Made by a program: the position numbers and the translations under genes
Notes under the pieces: generated by a model
Database searches by the model: none
Told to the model about the DNA's origin: nothing
Seen by the model: the letters and a program-made list of their open reading frames with translations, nothing else
Origin: Pelagibius marinus
Lineage (GTDB): Bacteria; Pseudomonadota; Alphaproteobacteria; Kiloniellales; Kiloniellaceae
Length of the DNA stretch: 64,000 nucleotides
Assembly: GCF_014925385.1 (NCBI RefSeq)
Contig: NZ_JACSDK010000019.1
Location: 1 to 64,000 of the forward strand
Reading direction: 5' to 3'
Part shown: positions 28,354 to 35,885 of the stretch, piece after piece
Numbering within the stretch: position 1 is the stretch's first letter
Layout: every line of letters begins with the position of its first letter

Positions 28354-29076
28354 TAAAGGACAACTGCCCCCGGGTCGGTTTTCGTGGCGGCGAATTCTGT
28401 CTCCAGGGCTGACCCGACCCGTTCACAATCAGCTTCGGTGGTGATTCCCACCTCACTGCCGGCCGGGGGTGGCGCGACCCAGGAAGAGCATGATCAGCGA
28501 TCCGTCTCACTAAAACCTATGGTAGAAAGAAGCTCTTAATAAATAGTTTATGGAACCCCAGGTATAGTGCCCACGCGCAAAAATCAGCGCGAAACCTGGT
28601 ATTTGCACACGTAAAGATGGTGCTTCTCTTGCTGATAACTCAACTGCCTAGCGGGGGCAAAGCAAGCGTCGGTAGTGTAATCAGACAACTTGCTGGAGGC
28701 CGAGCGGCCTGGATCCTGTCGAAGAGCGCTGGGCGTCCGTGTGAAGGACGCTCGGCCGACGGATAATTGAAAAGGAGCCTGCCAGGAGCACCGTCGCAGA
28801 CGGAGCGGAAAGCGGCGGCCGGCCGGACAAGGTTCCCGGCGCACCCGCAGGAGCGCCCCGCCGGGCGCGGGACCGAGTGCGCCCTTGGGAGGCCGTCAAC
28901 ATCCCATCTTTCAATCCAGGGAGCCCGTTGGTCGGTTAGGGACCCTCGCTCGGCCGGGCGTGCCTATCTTCAGGCGGCAGGCGGCGAGGGCGTTCTTCGC
29001 TGCGGCGTTCTTGCCATTGCCAGGTGCAATGCACCCTCACCGAAATACTGCCTTTGAGAAAGGAGAGGAGCAGCCT
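28354..29076. other. Gene-poor stretch with second repeat copy
   Basis: No gene is supported here. The section 28500-28620 is AT-rich and probably contains promoter elements for the transglycosylase. Copy B of the GC-rich repeat lies at about 28773-28890. Confidence 0.5.
28773..28890. repeat. GC-rich non-coding repeat, copy B
   Basis: This is the second diverged copy of the element at 26523-26650, in direct orientation, with the same order of conserved blocks including GGTTCCCGGCG, CCCGCAGGAG and GCGGGACCG. The pair brackets the ssb/transglycosylase block. Confidence 0.55.
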
Positions 29077-30048
29077 TCAACTGGCCAGGTAGCGGCTGCT
29101 CTCGCAGAGCAGCGCATGGGCCTCCGAGACGGTCGTCTCGACGATATCGCGCGCTGTCTCGATGCTCGCGATCAGGTCTAGCGCTTCTCCGGCGATGAGC
29201 ACGCGGGTGGAGAAATCGTCGGGGTCGGAGGCTTCGTAGATTGCCTGCTGCGCCGCCGATTCCTGCTTTAGCGCATCGATGTTCCCATGCCAGCGCTTGA
29301 GGAAATCGTTGGCGACGATGCGGCCGGTGAAGTGCCAGGGCCAGTCAACGCCGCGGGCGACGTCGAAGACCTTGGAGCGCACCGTTTCGTCGCCGCCGCT
29401 GGCGACGAGGGCGGCTTTCGCGGCGGCCGAGCCCTCCGCCTCCGTGCTGGCCCAGAAGCGGGTGCCCATCAGGACGCCGTCGGCGCCAAGCATAAGTGAG
29501 GCGGCGAGGCCGCGCCCGTCGGCGATGCCGCCGGCGGCGAGGATGATCTGTTCCGGGCCCGCCCGGTCCCGGACCGCCGGGAGGAGGGCGGTGAGGCCGC
29601 GGTCCATTCCGTGCCCCCCGGCCTCCTGACCCTGGACCACCAGGACGTCGACGCCGGCCTTGAGGGCCTGTTCGGCCTGATTCAGCCGTTGGACCTGCCA
29701 CAGGGTCGGCACGTCGGCGGCCTTGGCCGCTGAGATCATCTCCTCGGCATCACCGAAGGAGACCATCAAGCCGGCCGGCGCGCGCGCCAGAGCCGCTTCG
29801 ATCAGTTCGGGCTGCCGGGCCACGCTCCAGGTGATGAAGCCGACGCCGACGCGCTGGTTGCCGGCTTGGGAGATCGCCCGGTCGAGCCAGGCAGCTTCGC
29901 CATAGCCACCGCCGATAAGGCCGAGGCCGCCGGCGGCCGAGACGGCCGCGGCCAGACGCCCGCCCGCCACCTTGTCCATGGGGGCGAGGGCGATGGGATG
30001 GTCGAGCCCGAAGCGCTCGGTGAAGCGGGTCGTCAGTTTCTGTTTCAT
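29077..30048 (-). CDS. Nitronate monooxygenase family flavoprotein
   Basis: A 323-residue FMN-dependent TIM-barrel enzyme of the 2-nitropropane dioxygenase/nitronate monooxygenase family, which oxidises alkyl nitronates. Visible landmarks are the start HPIALAPMDKVAGGRLAAAV, the catalytic-His region GQEAGGHG, the FMN phosphate site LAAGGIADGRG, and GADGVLMGTRF. It is cytoplasmic. The gene is divergent from a LysR regulator with only 74 bases between the starts, so the pair is very likely a regulator-target unit. The physiological substrate is not known. Confidence 0.92.
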   Translation of the reverse strand: MKQKLTTRFTERFGLDHPIALAPMDKVAGGRLAAAVSAAGGLGLIGGGYGEAAWLDRAISQAGNQRVGVGFITWSVARQPELIEAALARAPAGLMVSFGDAEEMISAAKAADVPTLWQVQRLNQAEQALKAGVDVLVVQGQEAGGHGMDRGLTALLPAVRDRAGPEQIILAAGGIADGRGLAASLMLGADGVLMGTRFWASTEAEGSAAAKAALVASGGDETVRSKVFDVARGVDWPWHFTGRIVANDFLKRWHGNIDALKQESAAQQAIYEASDPDDFSTRVLIAGEALDLIASIETARDIVETTVSEAHALLCESSRYLAS

Positions 30049-30090
30049 GGACCGAGGATCGCATCAGGAAGTAGACAAGAGAAATGATTG

Positions 30091-30114
30091 TTTCAGGAAA
30101 TTAATATCGATATT
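30091..30114. promoter_or_regulatory. Candidate LysR operator between divergent genes
   Basis: The 74-base divergent gap contains TTTCAGGAAA (30091-30100; TTTC/GAAA arms) and the perfect 12-base palindrome AATATCGATATT (30103-30114). LysR proteins usually bind dyads in such gaps. The stretch is AT-rich and would overlap the start of the regulator transcript. Confidence 0.45.
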
Positions 30115-30122
30115 TTAGATGT

Positions 30123-30968
30123 ATGGATGTCTTGCTCCTCCGTACCATGGTATGCGTGGCCGACCACGGCAGCTTCTCGGCCGCTGCCGAGGTCATGAAC
30201 TGTGTCCAGTCCAACATCACGACCCGGATCCGCCGGCTGGAGAGCCACTTCGGGCAAGCCCTGTTCGAGCGCGGCAGGGGCGGGGCGCGGCTGACCGCCT
30301 TCGGTCAGAGCGCCTATGAGCGGGCGGTGACGCTGCTTGCCCAGTTCGAGGCCGTCGAGCGCGACCTGCTGGACGCCGCCGGCGGTGCCGCGCCGCTGCG
30401 GCTGGGGGCGATGGAGACCACCGCGGCCGCGCGCCTGCCCGCCGTGCTGAAGGCACTGAAGGCGCGGTGCCCGAAGGCGCCGATATCCCTGCAGACCGGC
30501 CCGACGGCCCGCCTGCTGGGGCTCCTGTGGGAGCGCAAGGTCGACGCGGCCTTCGTTGCCGGGCCAGTCGATGCCGACCGCTTCACCAGCGTCCCGGCGT
30601 TTCGCGAGCGCCTGGTCGTGGTCTCATCCGCCCCCGGCCGGCTTGAAGGGCCGCTCTTTGCCTTCACACAGGGCTGCAGCTACCGCGCGACCGCCGAGAC
30701 CTGGCTGAGGCAGGCGGGGCGCAGCGACACCGAAGTGGTGGAGATGGGCTCATTCGACGGCATTCTGGGCTGTGTCGAGGCCGGGATGGGTTTTGCCGTC
30801 GCCCCGGAGCGTGCGGTCTGCCAGCATCGGACAGGGACCAGTCTGCAGATCGAGGTGTTGCCCGATCCCTTCGCTGAGATCGAGACCTGTCTGGCGATGC
30901 GGCTTGACTACCAACCTGTCACTGCGGCCAAGGTCCTCTTGGAGATTTTGGCAGAGGCACCAGGTTAG
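30123..30968 (+). CDS. LysR family transcriptional regulator
   Basis: A 281-residue regulator. Residues 1-60 form the LysR winged helix-turn-helix (LLRTMVCVADHGSFSAAAEV, then SNITTRIRRLESHFGQALFE). The remainder is the periplasmic-binding-protein-like effector domain (PLRLGAMETTAAARLP...). It is divergent from the nitronate monooxygenase gene, which it probably activates, and it usually represses itself from the shared gap. The inducer is unknown. Confidence 0.93.
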   Translation: MDVLLLRTMVCVADHGSFSAAAEVMNCVQSNITTRIRRLESHFGQALFERGRGGARLTAFGQSAYERAVTLLAQFEAVERDLLDAAGGAAPLRLGAMETTAAARLPAVLKALKARCPKAPISLQTGPTARLLGLLWERKVDAAFVAGPVDADRFTSVPAFRERLVVVSSAPGRLEGPLFAFTQGCSYRATAETWLRQAGRSDTEVVEMGSFDGILGCVEAGMGFAVAPERAVCQHRTGTSLQIEVLPDPFAEIETCLAMRLDYQPVTAAKVLLEILAEAPG

Positions 30969-31450
30969 CCGTAACGAGACCGTTTGACGCCATCTTCGGC
31001 TACCTCGAAGAAGCGTCGAGGCCTCGGCTGTGTGGCATCGGCAGCGGCGGTTCCGATGCCATTTCGCAACTGAGCTCGAAGGAACCACAAACTCCTGAAG
31101 CAGTCTGGCTGCCCTCATTAACGCGGCTTCTGCCGCCTGGAGGCTGATAGAGCCCTGAGGGCTCACAGGCTGTTGGCTGTCGATGTGTGTCCCCATCCAA
31201 GACAACTGCGTGGTTGGCGACGGCAAATTCTTGAGCGGCGTCTTGATCTCTGACGGGCAGATCAGGCGACCGGACGACAAGCGCGGCAACTGGTGTGGAT
31301 GACGGAGAAAAGAGAATAAAAAGGGAACAAAACTGTGTCAGCTTTGTGCCACAGTTGTCGCGCTGTTCCGCTTTTTTGGTCGGACGACTTCACTTTGGGC
31401 TTGCGCGACCCCGAGTCAAAACGTTACGAAACCTGCGCTTTTCCCGGCGA
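30969..31450. other. Intergenic stretch without a gene
   Basis: Nothing supportable is seen between the LysR gene and tRNA-Ser apart from short chance frames. AT-rich sequence at 31300-31330 may hold the tRNA promoter, but no clear -35/-10 pair was identified. Confidence 0.4.
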
Positions 31451-31543
31451 GGACAGGTGGCCGAGTGGCTGAAGGCGCTCCCCTGCTAAGGGAGTATGTG
31501 GTTAAAAGCCGCATCGAGGGTTCGAATCCCTCCCTGTCCGCCA
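31451..31543 (+). tRNA. tRNA-Ser (GCT anticodon)
   Basis: The acceptor stem GGACAGG pairs with CCTGTCC (31533-31539). The D-arm GGCCGAGTGGCTGAAGGC, the anticodon GCT at 31485-31487 in loop CTGCTAA, a long class II variable arm and the T-arm GAGGGTTCGAATCCCTC are all present. The discriminator G and an encoded CCA complete it. It reads AGC and AGU codons. Confidence 0.97.
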
Positions 31544-31969
31544 TCTTCTCCGTGACGCCTGCGTCGCGGTTGGGCGAATCATCCAAATATTTCCGATACT
31601 AGGGCCGATGCCGCCGTTCGGCGCTGCCGCGTTAACGGGAGGTTAATGCTGTTACCTCTTGATGACACAGCAGTTTCGTTGCCGGTTCATGATGTCTTAG
31701 GAATCGGCCTTCATACTTGCTTCAGGAATGCGGTGCGGATACGTTAGCGGCGTCTTAACCAAGCGGTCTCAATCAAGGGTTCTGCCCTTTTCAAGGGCAG
31801 GGCTGGGGGAAACTCACAAAGGCACCGACCGGCGCAATTCGCTATCGCCCTGAAGTTGTTTGGGAAATGAAGTGGCGAATGCGCCGAATGCGTGGAAGAC
31901 GCGCACTCGCCATGGCCAGCCTCGGCGAATTGCCGCTTCATTTGCGCGACAGGGAGGACGTGCCACGAC
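31544..31969. other. Leader region of the M23 peptidase gene, with a hairpin
   Basis: No gene is supportable; a frame from 31892 is only an upstream extension of the peptidase frame. A perfect hairpin CTGCCCTT-TTC-AAGGGCAG lies at 31782-31800 and has no T-run after it. The sequence around 31620-31690 is AT-richer and may hold a promoter. Confidence 0.4.
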
Positions 31970-33574
31970 ATGTGGATGGGCGTGAAGGCCAGGGTCGCTG
32001 ACCTTCTGGATCGGGTCTTTGTACCGCGCGAGATGATACTGCGCGCGAATGACCGTGTGACGGTCATTCGGCTGCCTGTCCGCACTCAGAAGCTGGTTGC
32101 CCTCGCCGTCGTGACCCTGCTGAGCTGGTCGGTCATCGCCAGCGGGGCCCTCGTGGTTCAGAACCTGGTGATCGCCGGCAAGAACCAGAAGATCGAAGAG
32201 CACAAGCTCGCCTACTTCGAGCTCCTGCAGGAAGTCTCGGAGTATCACGAGCAGTTCGCGCAGATCACCCAGAACCTGGAGAGCAATCAGGCCTTTCTGC
32301 TTTCCATGCTGGAGAACGGCGCCGAAGCGGAAGCCGATATCGCCGCCATCGAACGGCGCCTCAAGGACAGCAGGACCGAGGAAAACCGGGTCACGGTCGC
32401 CAGCGGCGGCCTGCGTGAGAAGCTTCAGCGCTTCGAGAACGACCTGCATGAGATCGTCGACCGCAACCTTGAGCTCCGCACCCAGGTGTCAACGATGCGC
32501 GAGGTCCTGACGGACACCGAGGCCGAGAAGGACCAGGTGGCGGAAGCCAGGGAGATGCTGGGGCAGCGCCTCGAGGAGGTCCAGGACGCCTTGGCCAAGG
32601 TGAGCGAAGAAAAGCGCCAGCTCACCCTCACGGTAGCCGATCTGCGCGCCGACATCGCCGAGTCCCGCGAGCAGCTGGCCGCCGCGCAATCGGTCCAGGA
32701 TAATCTGAAGGGCGAAATCACCCTTTTGGGGAGCCAGCTGGTCGAGGCGGGCAAGCGGCGTGACGGGCTGGAGCGGCAGGTCGCGGGCCTGCAGGATTCC
32801 CTCGGCAATGCCGTTCACCGCGGGGATAGCCTACAAGACGACCGCGAGGACCTGCGCACCGTGGTCGCCGAGCTGCGCCAAAGAATGGTGGATATGCGTC
32901 AGGCGCAGCACGACATTGTGCAGAGGCTGCGCGAGCGCACCGAATTCAGCGTCGATACGATGGAACGCACTGTCGCCATGACCGGCTTGAAGCTGGATGA
33001 GCTTCTGGCGTCTATCGGCGACGTCAGCAGCTCCCAGGGTGGCCCTTTCGTCGCCGGCGATTATACCGGTGACTTCGATGGCGATGCGGAGCTGGAAATT
33101 GCCCTGTCCCTGCTGGACCTGAGGCTCAGCCGCTGGTCGGCACTGCAGCGTGTCATGCGCACCTTGCCGCTCAGCGTGCCGCTGGAGCAGTACCAGCTGA
33201 GCAGCGGTTTCGGCTCCCGGACCGACCCAATCAACGGTCGCGATGCAGCGCACCACGGCCTCGATTTCAAGGCGCCCATGAAGTCGCCGGTCTACGTGAC
33301 GGCCCCCGGAAAAGTGGTCTTTGCCGGCTGGAGAGGCCCTTATGGCCGCATGATCGAGATCGATCATGGGCACGGGGTGCGCACCCGCTATGCGCACCTA
33401 AAAAAGATTCTTGTCAAAAAGGGGCAGCAGGTTGCTAATCGTGAGAAGATCGGGCTGGTTGGCTCTTCCGGCCGCAGCACCGGTCCACATTTGCATTATG
33501 AAGTGCGCTACAAGGGCGTTCCATTAAACCCCAAGAAGTTCCTCACGGCAGGTAAGCATGTTTTCAAAGACTAA
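31970..33574 (+). CDS. M23 family peptidoglycan endopeptidase with coiled coil
   Basis: A 534-residue membrane-anchored protein. The start chosen is ATG 31970, preceded by AGGGAGG (31951-31957). A hydrophobic segment (about residues 33-60) anchors it in the inner membrane. A long coiled coil follows (about 65-330: many Glu, Gln, Arg and Leu heptads). The C-terminal LytM/M23 domain has zinc-binding HHGLD and HLHYE motifs plus GFGSRTDPINGR. Such proteins cut peptide cross-links or activate amidases during growth. The gene overlaps the bactofilin gene by 17 bases. In other bacteria bactofilins position M23 peptidases to shape the cell, so the pair is probably one shape-control unit. Confidence 0.93.
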   Translation: MWMGVKARVADLLDRVFVPREMILRANDRVTVIRLPVRTQKLVALAVVTLLSWSVIASGALVVQNLVIAGKNQKIEEHKLAYFELLQEVSEYHEQFAQITQNLESNQAFLLSMLENGAEAEADIAAIERRLKDSRTEENRVTVASGGLREKLQRFENDLHEIVDRNLELRTQVSTMREVLTDTEAEKDQVAEAREMLGQRLEEVQDALAKVSEEKRQLTLTVADLRADIAESREQLAAAQSVQDNLKGEITLLGSQLVEAGKRRDGLERQVAGLQDSLGNAVHRGDSLQDDREDLRTVVAELRQRMVDMRQAQHDIVQRLRERTEFSVDTMERTVAMTGLKLDELLASIGDVSSSQGGPFVAGDYTGDFDGDAELEIALSLLDLRLSRWSALQRVMRTLPLSVPLEQYQLSSGFGSRTDPINGRDAAHHGLDFKAPMKSPVYVTAPGKVVFAGWRGPYGRMIEIDHGHGVRTRYAHLKKILVKKGQQVANREKIGLVGSSGRSTGPHLHYEVRYKGVPLNPKKFLTAGKHVFKD

Positions 33575-34067
33575 AGACAGCACGAGCACTCCCGAGCCGA
33601 CGACTTCGACCTCTTCGGAGCCTAAGCGAAGCACCGCTCAGAGCGGGGTGCCCTCGATCATCAGCGCCGACCTCAAGATTACCGGCAACCTGAAGAGCGA
33701 TGGTGACATCCAGGTCGACGGCAACGTCGAGGGCGATATCGACAGCGCGACCCTGACGGTGGGTGAAGGCGCCCACGTGAAGGGGCACATCAGCTGCGAG
33801 ACGGTCCGAATTCATGGCACCATCGATGGCGCGGTGAAGGCGAAGTCGGTGGTCATGGCGAAGACCGCCCGGGTGATCGGCGACATCATCCACGACAGCC
33901 TGGCGATCGAAGCCGGTGCCTTCATCGAGGGCAACATCAAGCGCCTGGAAGGCGCGGGTCGGACCTCCACCCCGGCGAGCGCCAGCACCGCCCCGACATC
34001 GAGTGGCTCCGGTGCCTCCGGCGGTTCCACCGGATCAGCCGCCGCCGCAAAGCCGGTAGCTGGCTAG
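33558..34067 (+). CDS. Bactofilin (polymer-forming cytoskeletal protein)
   Basis: A 169-residue protein. The central beta-helix (about residues 35-125) shows the bactofilin pattern: SIISADLKITGNLKSDGDIQ, then VDGNVEGDI, GAHVKGHISCE and RVIGDIIHDSLAIEAGAFIEG. Both tails are disordered, rich in Ser, Thr, Pro and Ala. Bactofilins polymerise without nucleotides and organise wall enzymes at the membrane. It starts inside the end of the M23 peptidase gene, which strongly links the two functions. Confidence 0.95.
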   Translation: MFSKTKDSTSTPEPTTSTSSEPKRSTAQSGVPSIISADLKITGNLKSDGDIQVDGNVEGDIDSATLTVGEGAHVKGHISCETVRIHGTIDGAVKAKSVVMAKTARVIGDIIHDSLAIEAGAFIEGNIKRLEGAGRTSTPASASTAPTSSGSGASGGSTGSAAAAKPVAG

Positions 34068-34076
34068 GAATTTGCT

Positions 34077-35096
34077 CTAGCCTTCCTCGGCGAGGACGGC
34101 GCGGTAGAGTTCGGCATCGACGTTGCCGCCGGAGAGGGTGATCCCCGTCACCCGGTCGGCGACGTCGATTTTGCCTGCCAGCACGGCGGCCAGGCACACG
34201 GCGCCACCAGGTTCGACCACCAGCTTCAGTGTACGGAAAGCATATCGCATCGCGGCTTTGACCTCGGCATCGGTGACGGCCAAGCCACCGCTGACTCTGG
34301 ACTGGTTGACCGCGAAGGTGATGTTCCCCGGCATCGGCGACAGCAAAGCATCGCAGATGGACGGAGCGGCTTTGCCGTGAGGAACCGGATGTCCCGCCTC
34401 GAAGGAAAGCCGCGTATCGTCGTAGCCCTCCGGTTCCACGGCAAAGAGGCGGGTGTCCGGTGACAGCGCCTCAAGGGCCAGCGCGCAGCCGGCGGTGAGC
34501 CCGCCGCCGCCGCAACAGACAAGCAGGCTGTCCAGCGTCACCCGCCGGGCGCTGGCGTCTTCGAATATTTCCAAGCCGCAGGTGCCTTGCCCGGCAATGA
34601 CGCCGGGATCGTCATAGGGTCTTACCAGCGTCGCTTTGCGTTCTGCGGCGATCGCCGATCCAATCTCTTCCCGGGACTCTTTGTAGCGGTCGTAGAACAC
34701 CACTTCGGCGCCATAGCCTCGGGTGTTGTCGACCTTGATCGCCGGGGCGTCGGACGGCATCACGATGACTGCCGGCAGCCCCAGCAGTGCCGCCGCCGCC
34801 GCCACGCCCTGGGCATGGTTGCCGGAGGAATAGGCGACAACGCCGCCGGCCCTGTCCTGCTCGGTGATCTGGCTGATCCGGTTAAATGCGCCGCGGAACT
34901 TGAAGGACCCTGTGCGCTGCAGGGTCTCCGCCTTCATCAGGACACGGCCGCCGACAACGTCGTTCAGCGCCGGAGATTCGATGAGCGGGGTTCGAACGGC
35001 CAGCCCTTGCAGCCGCGCGGCGGCGGCCTTCACGTCGTCGAAGCAGGGAAGGGGGCCAAGCGCGGCGGTATCGGACGGCTGGATCATCTGTGTCAT
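34077..35096 (-). CDS. Threonine/serine dehydratase, PLP-dependent
   Basis: A 339-residue fold-type II PLP enzyme. The PLP lysine is in QRTGSFKFRGA, the substrate loop is SSGNHAQGVA, and the glycine-rich phosphate clamp is CCGGGGLTAG. There is no C-terminal ACT regulatory domain, so it is of the short catabolic or racemase-like type and not full-length biosynthetic IlvA. It should deaminate L-threonine or L-serine to the 2-oxo acid. The nearby haloacid dehalogenase gene is on the same strand 24 bases upstream and may be co-transcribed. Confidence 0.92.
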   Translation of the reverse strand: MTQMIQPSDTAALGPLPCFDDVKAAAARLQGLAVRTPLIESPALNDVVGGRVLMKAETLQRTGSFKFRGAFNRISQITEQDRAGGVVAYSSGNHAQGVAAAAALLGLPAVIVMPSDAPAIKVDNTRGYGAEVVFYDRYKESREEIGSAIAAERKATLVRPYDDPGVIAGQGTCGLEIFEDASARRVTLDSLLVCCGGGGLTAGCALALEALSPDTRLFAVEPEGYDDTRLSFEAGHPVPHGKAAPSICDALLSPMPGNITFAVNQSRVSGGLAVTDAEVKAAMRYAFRTLKLVVEPGGAVCLAAVLAGKIDVADRVTGITLSGGNVDAELYRAVLAEEG

Positions 35097-35120
35097 GGCA
35101 GGGGCCAGGTTCTTTCGTTA

Positions 35121-35819
35121 TCAGGCAATTCCAAGCAGGGGCGGCAGTTCGTCGAGACGGTGAATGACCGTCGCCAAGTCACCGGGCAGGCGCTCCTCCT
35201 CACGGTTGAAGCGGTTGATCCAGGCGACGTTGAAGCCGAAATGGGCAGCTCCCTTCGCATCCCATCCATTGCTGGAGAGAAAGCATACTTCCTGCTTCTT
35301 CACGCCCAAACGATCAAGCGTCAACTGGTAGACCCGGGTATCGGGCTTGTAGATCCCCACGTCCTCAACGGAGAGGTTGGCATCCAGCAATTGGTCCAGG
35401 CCCGCGGATTGCACCGCGGCCTCGAGCATCCTGGGGCTGCCGTTGGAGAGGATCGCCGTTTGCAGTCCGTTTGCCTTCAGGGCCTCAAGCGTGGGCTTCA
35501 CCTCTTCGTAGGCGTCCAGCGAGAGGTAGAGGTTCATGAGCTTATCGTGCAGATCGGGGTCCTTCACACCCGAGGCCGAAAGCGCGAAGTCCAGGCCGTC
35601 GGATGTCACTTGCCAGAAATCCACGTGTGCAGCCATCAGGCTGCGCAGCCAAGTGTATTCCAGCTGCTTTTGGCGCCACATGTCGGAGACGGCGTCGGCT
35701 TTTTCACCCAATGCCTGGCCCCCGTTTCGGACAGCGGAATGAACGTCGAAGAGGGTGCCATAGGCGTCGAAAACGCAAGCTTTGACGGAGGCGAACTGCG
35801 GTAGCCGATCGGCGGGCAT
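35121..35819 (-). CDS. Haloacid dehalogenase, type II (HAD superfamily)
   Basis: A 232-residue enzyme of the L-2-haloacid dehalogenase subfamily. The nucleophile Asp is in VFDAYGTLFDV. Motif II is ILSNGSPRML, and the late SSNGWDAKGAAHFGF and WINR segments are typical of type II dehalogenases. It hydrolyses the carbon-halogen bond of short 2-haloacids or acts on a related phosphate-free substrate. Transcription probably continues into the dehydratase gene. Confidence 0.92.
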   Translation of the reverse strand: MPADRLPQFASVKACVFDAYGTLFDVHSAVRNGGQALGEKADAVSDMWRQKQLEYTWLRSLMAAHVDFWQVTSDGLDFALSASGVKDPDLHDKLMNLYLSLDAYEEVKPTLEALKANGLQTAILSNGSPRMLEAAVQSAGLDQLLDANLSVEDVGIYKPDTRVYQLTLDRLGVKKQEVCFLSSNGWDAKGAAHFGFNVAWINRFNREEERLPGDLATVIHRLDELPPLLGIA

Positions 35820-35885
35820 GGAGAGGGTTCCCTGAATTGTTGATTGTTTCGACCGCCGGGGCCGAGTTGGTTGGTTTGTTCTTCC

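Noticed and set aside
34587-35804. A 405-residue plus-strand frame over the dehydratase and dehalogenase genes
   Set aside because: It is antisense to two clear enzymes, with His/Gly/Arg-rich translation and no motifs.
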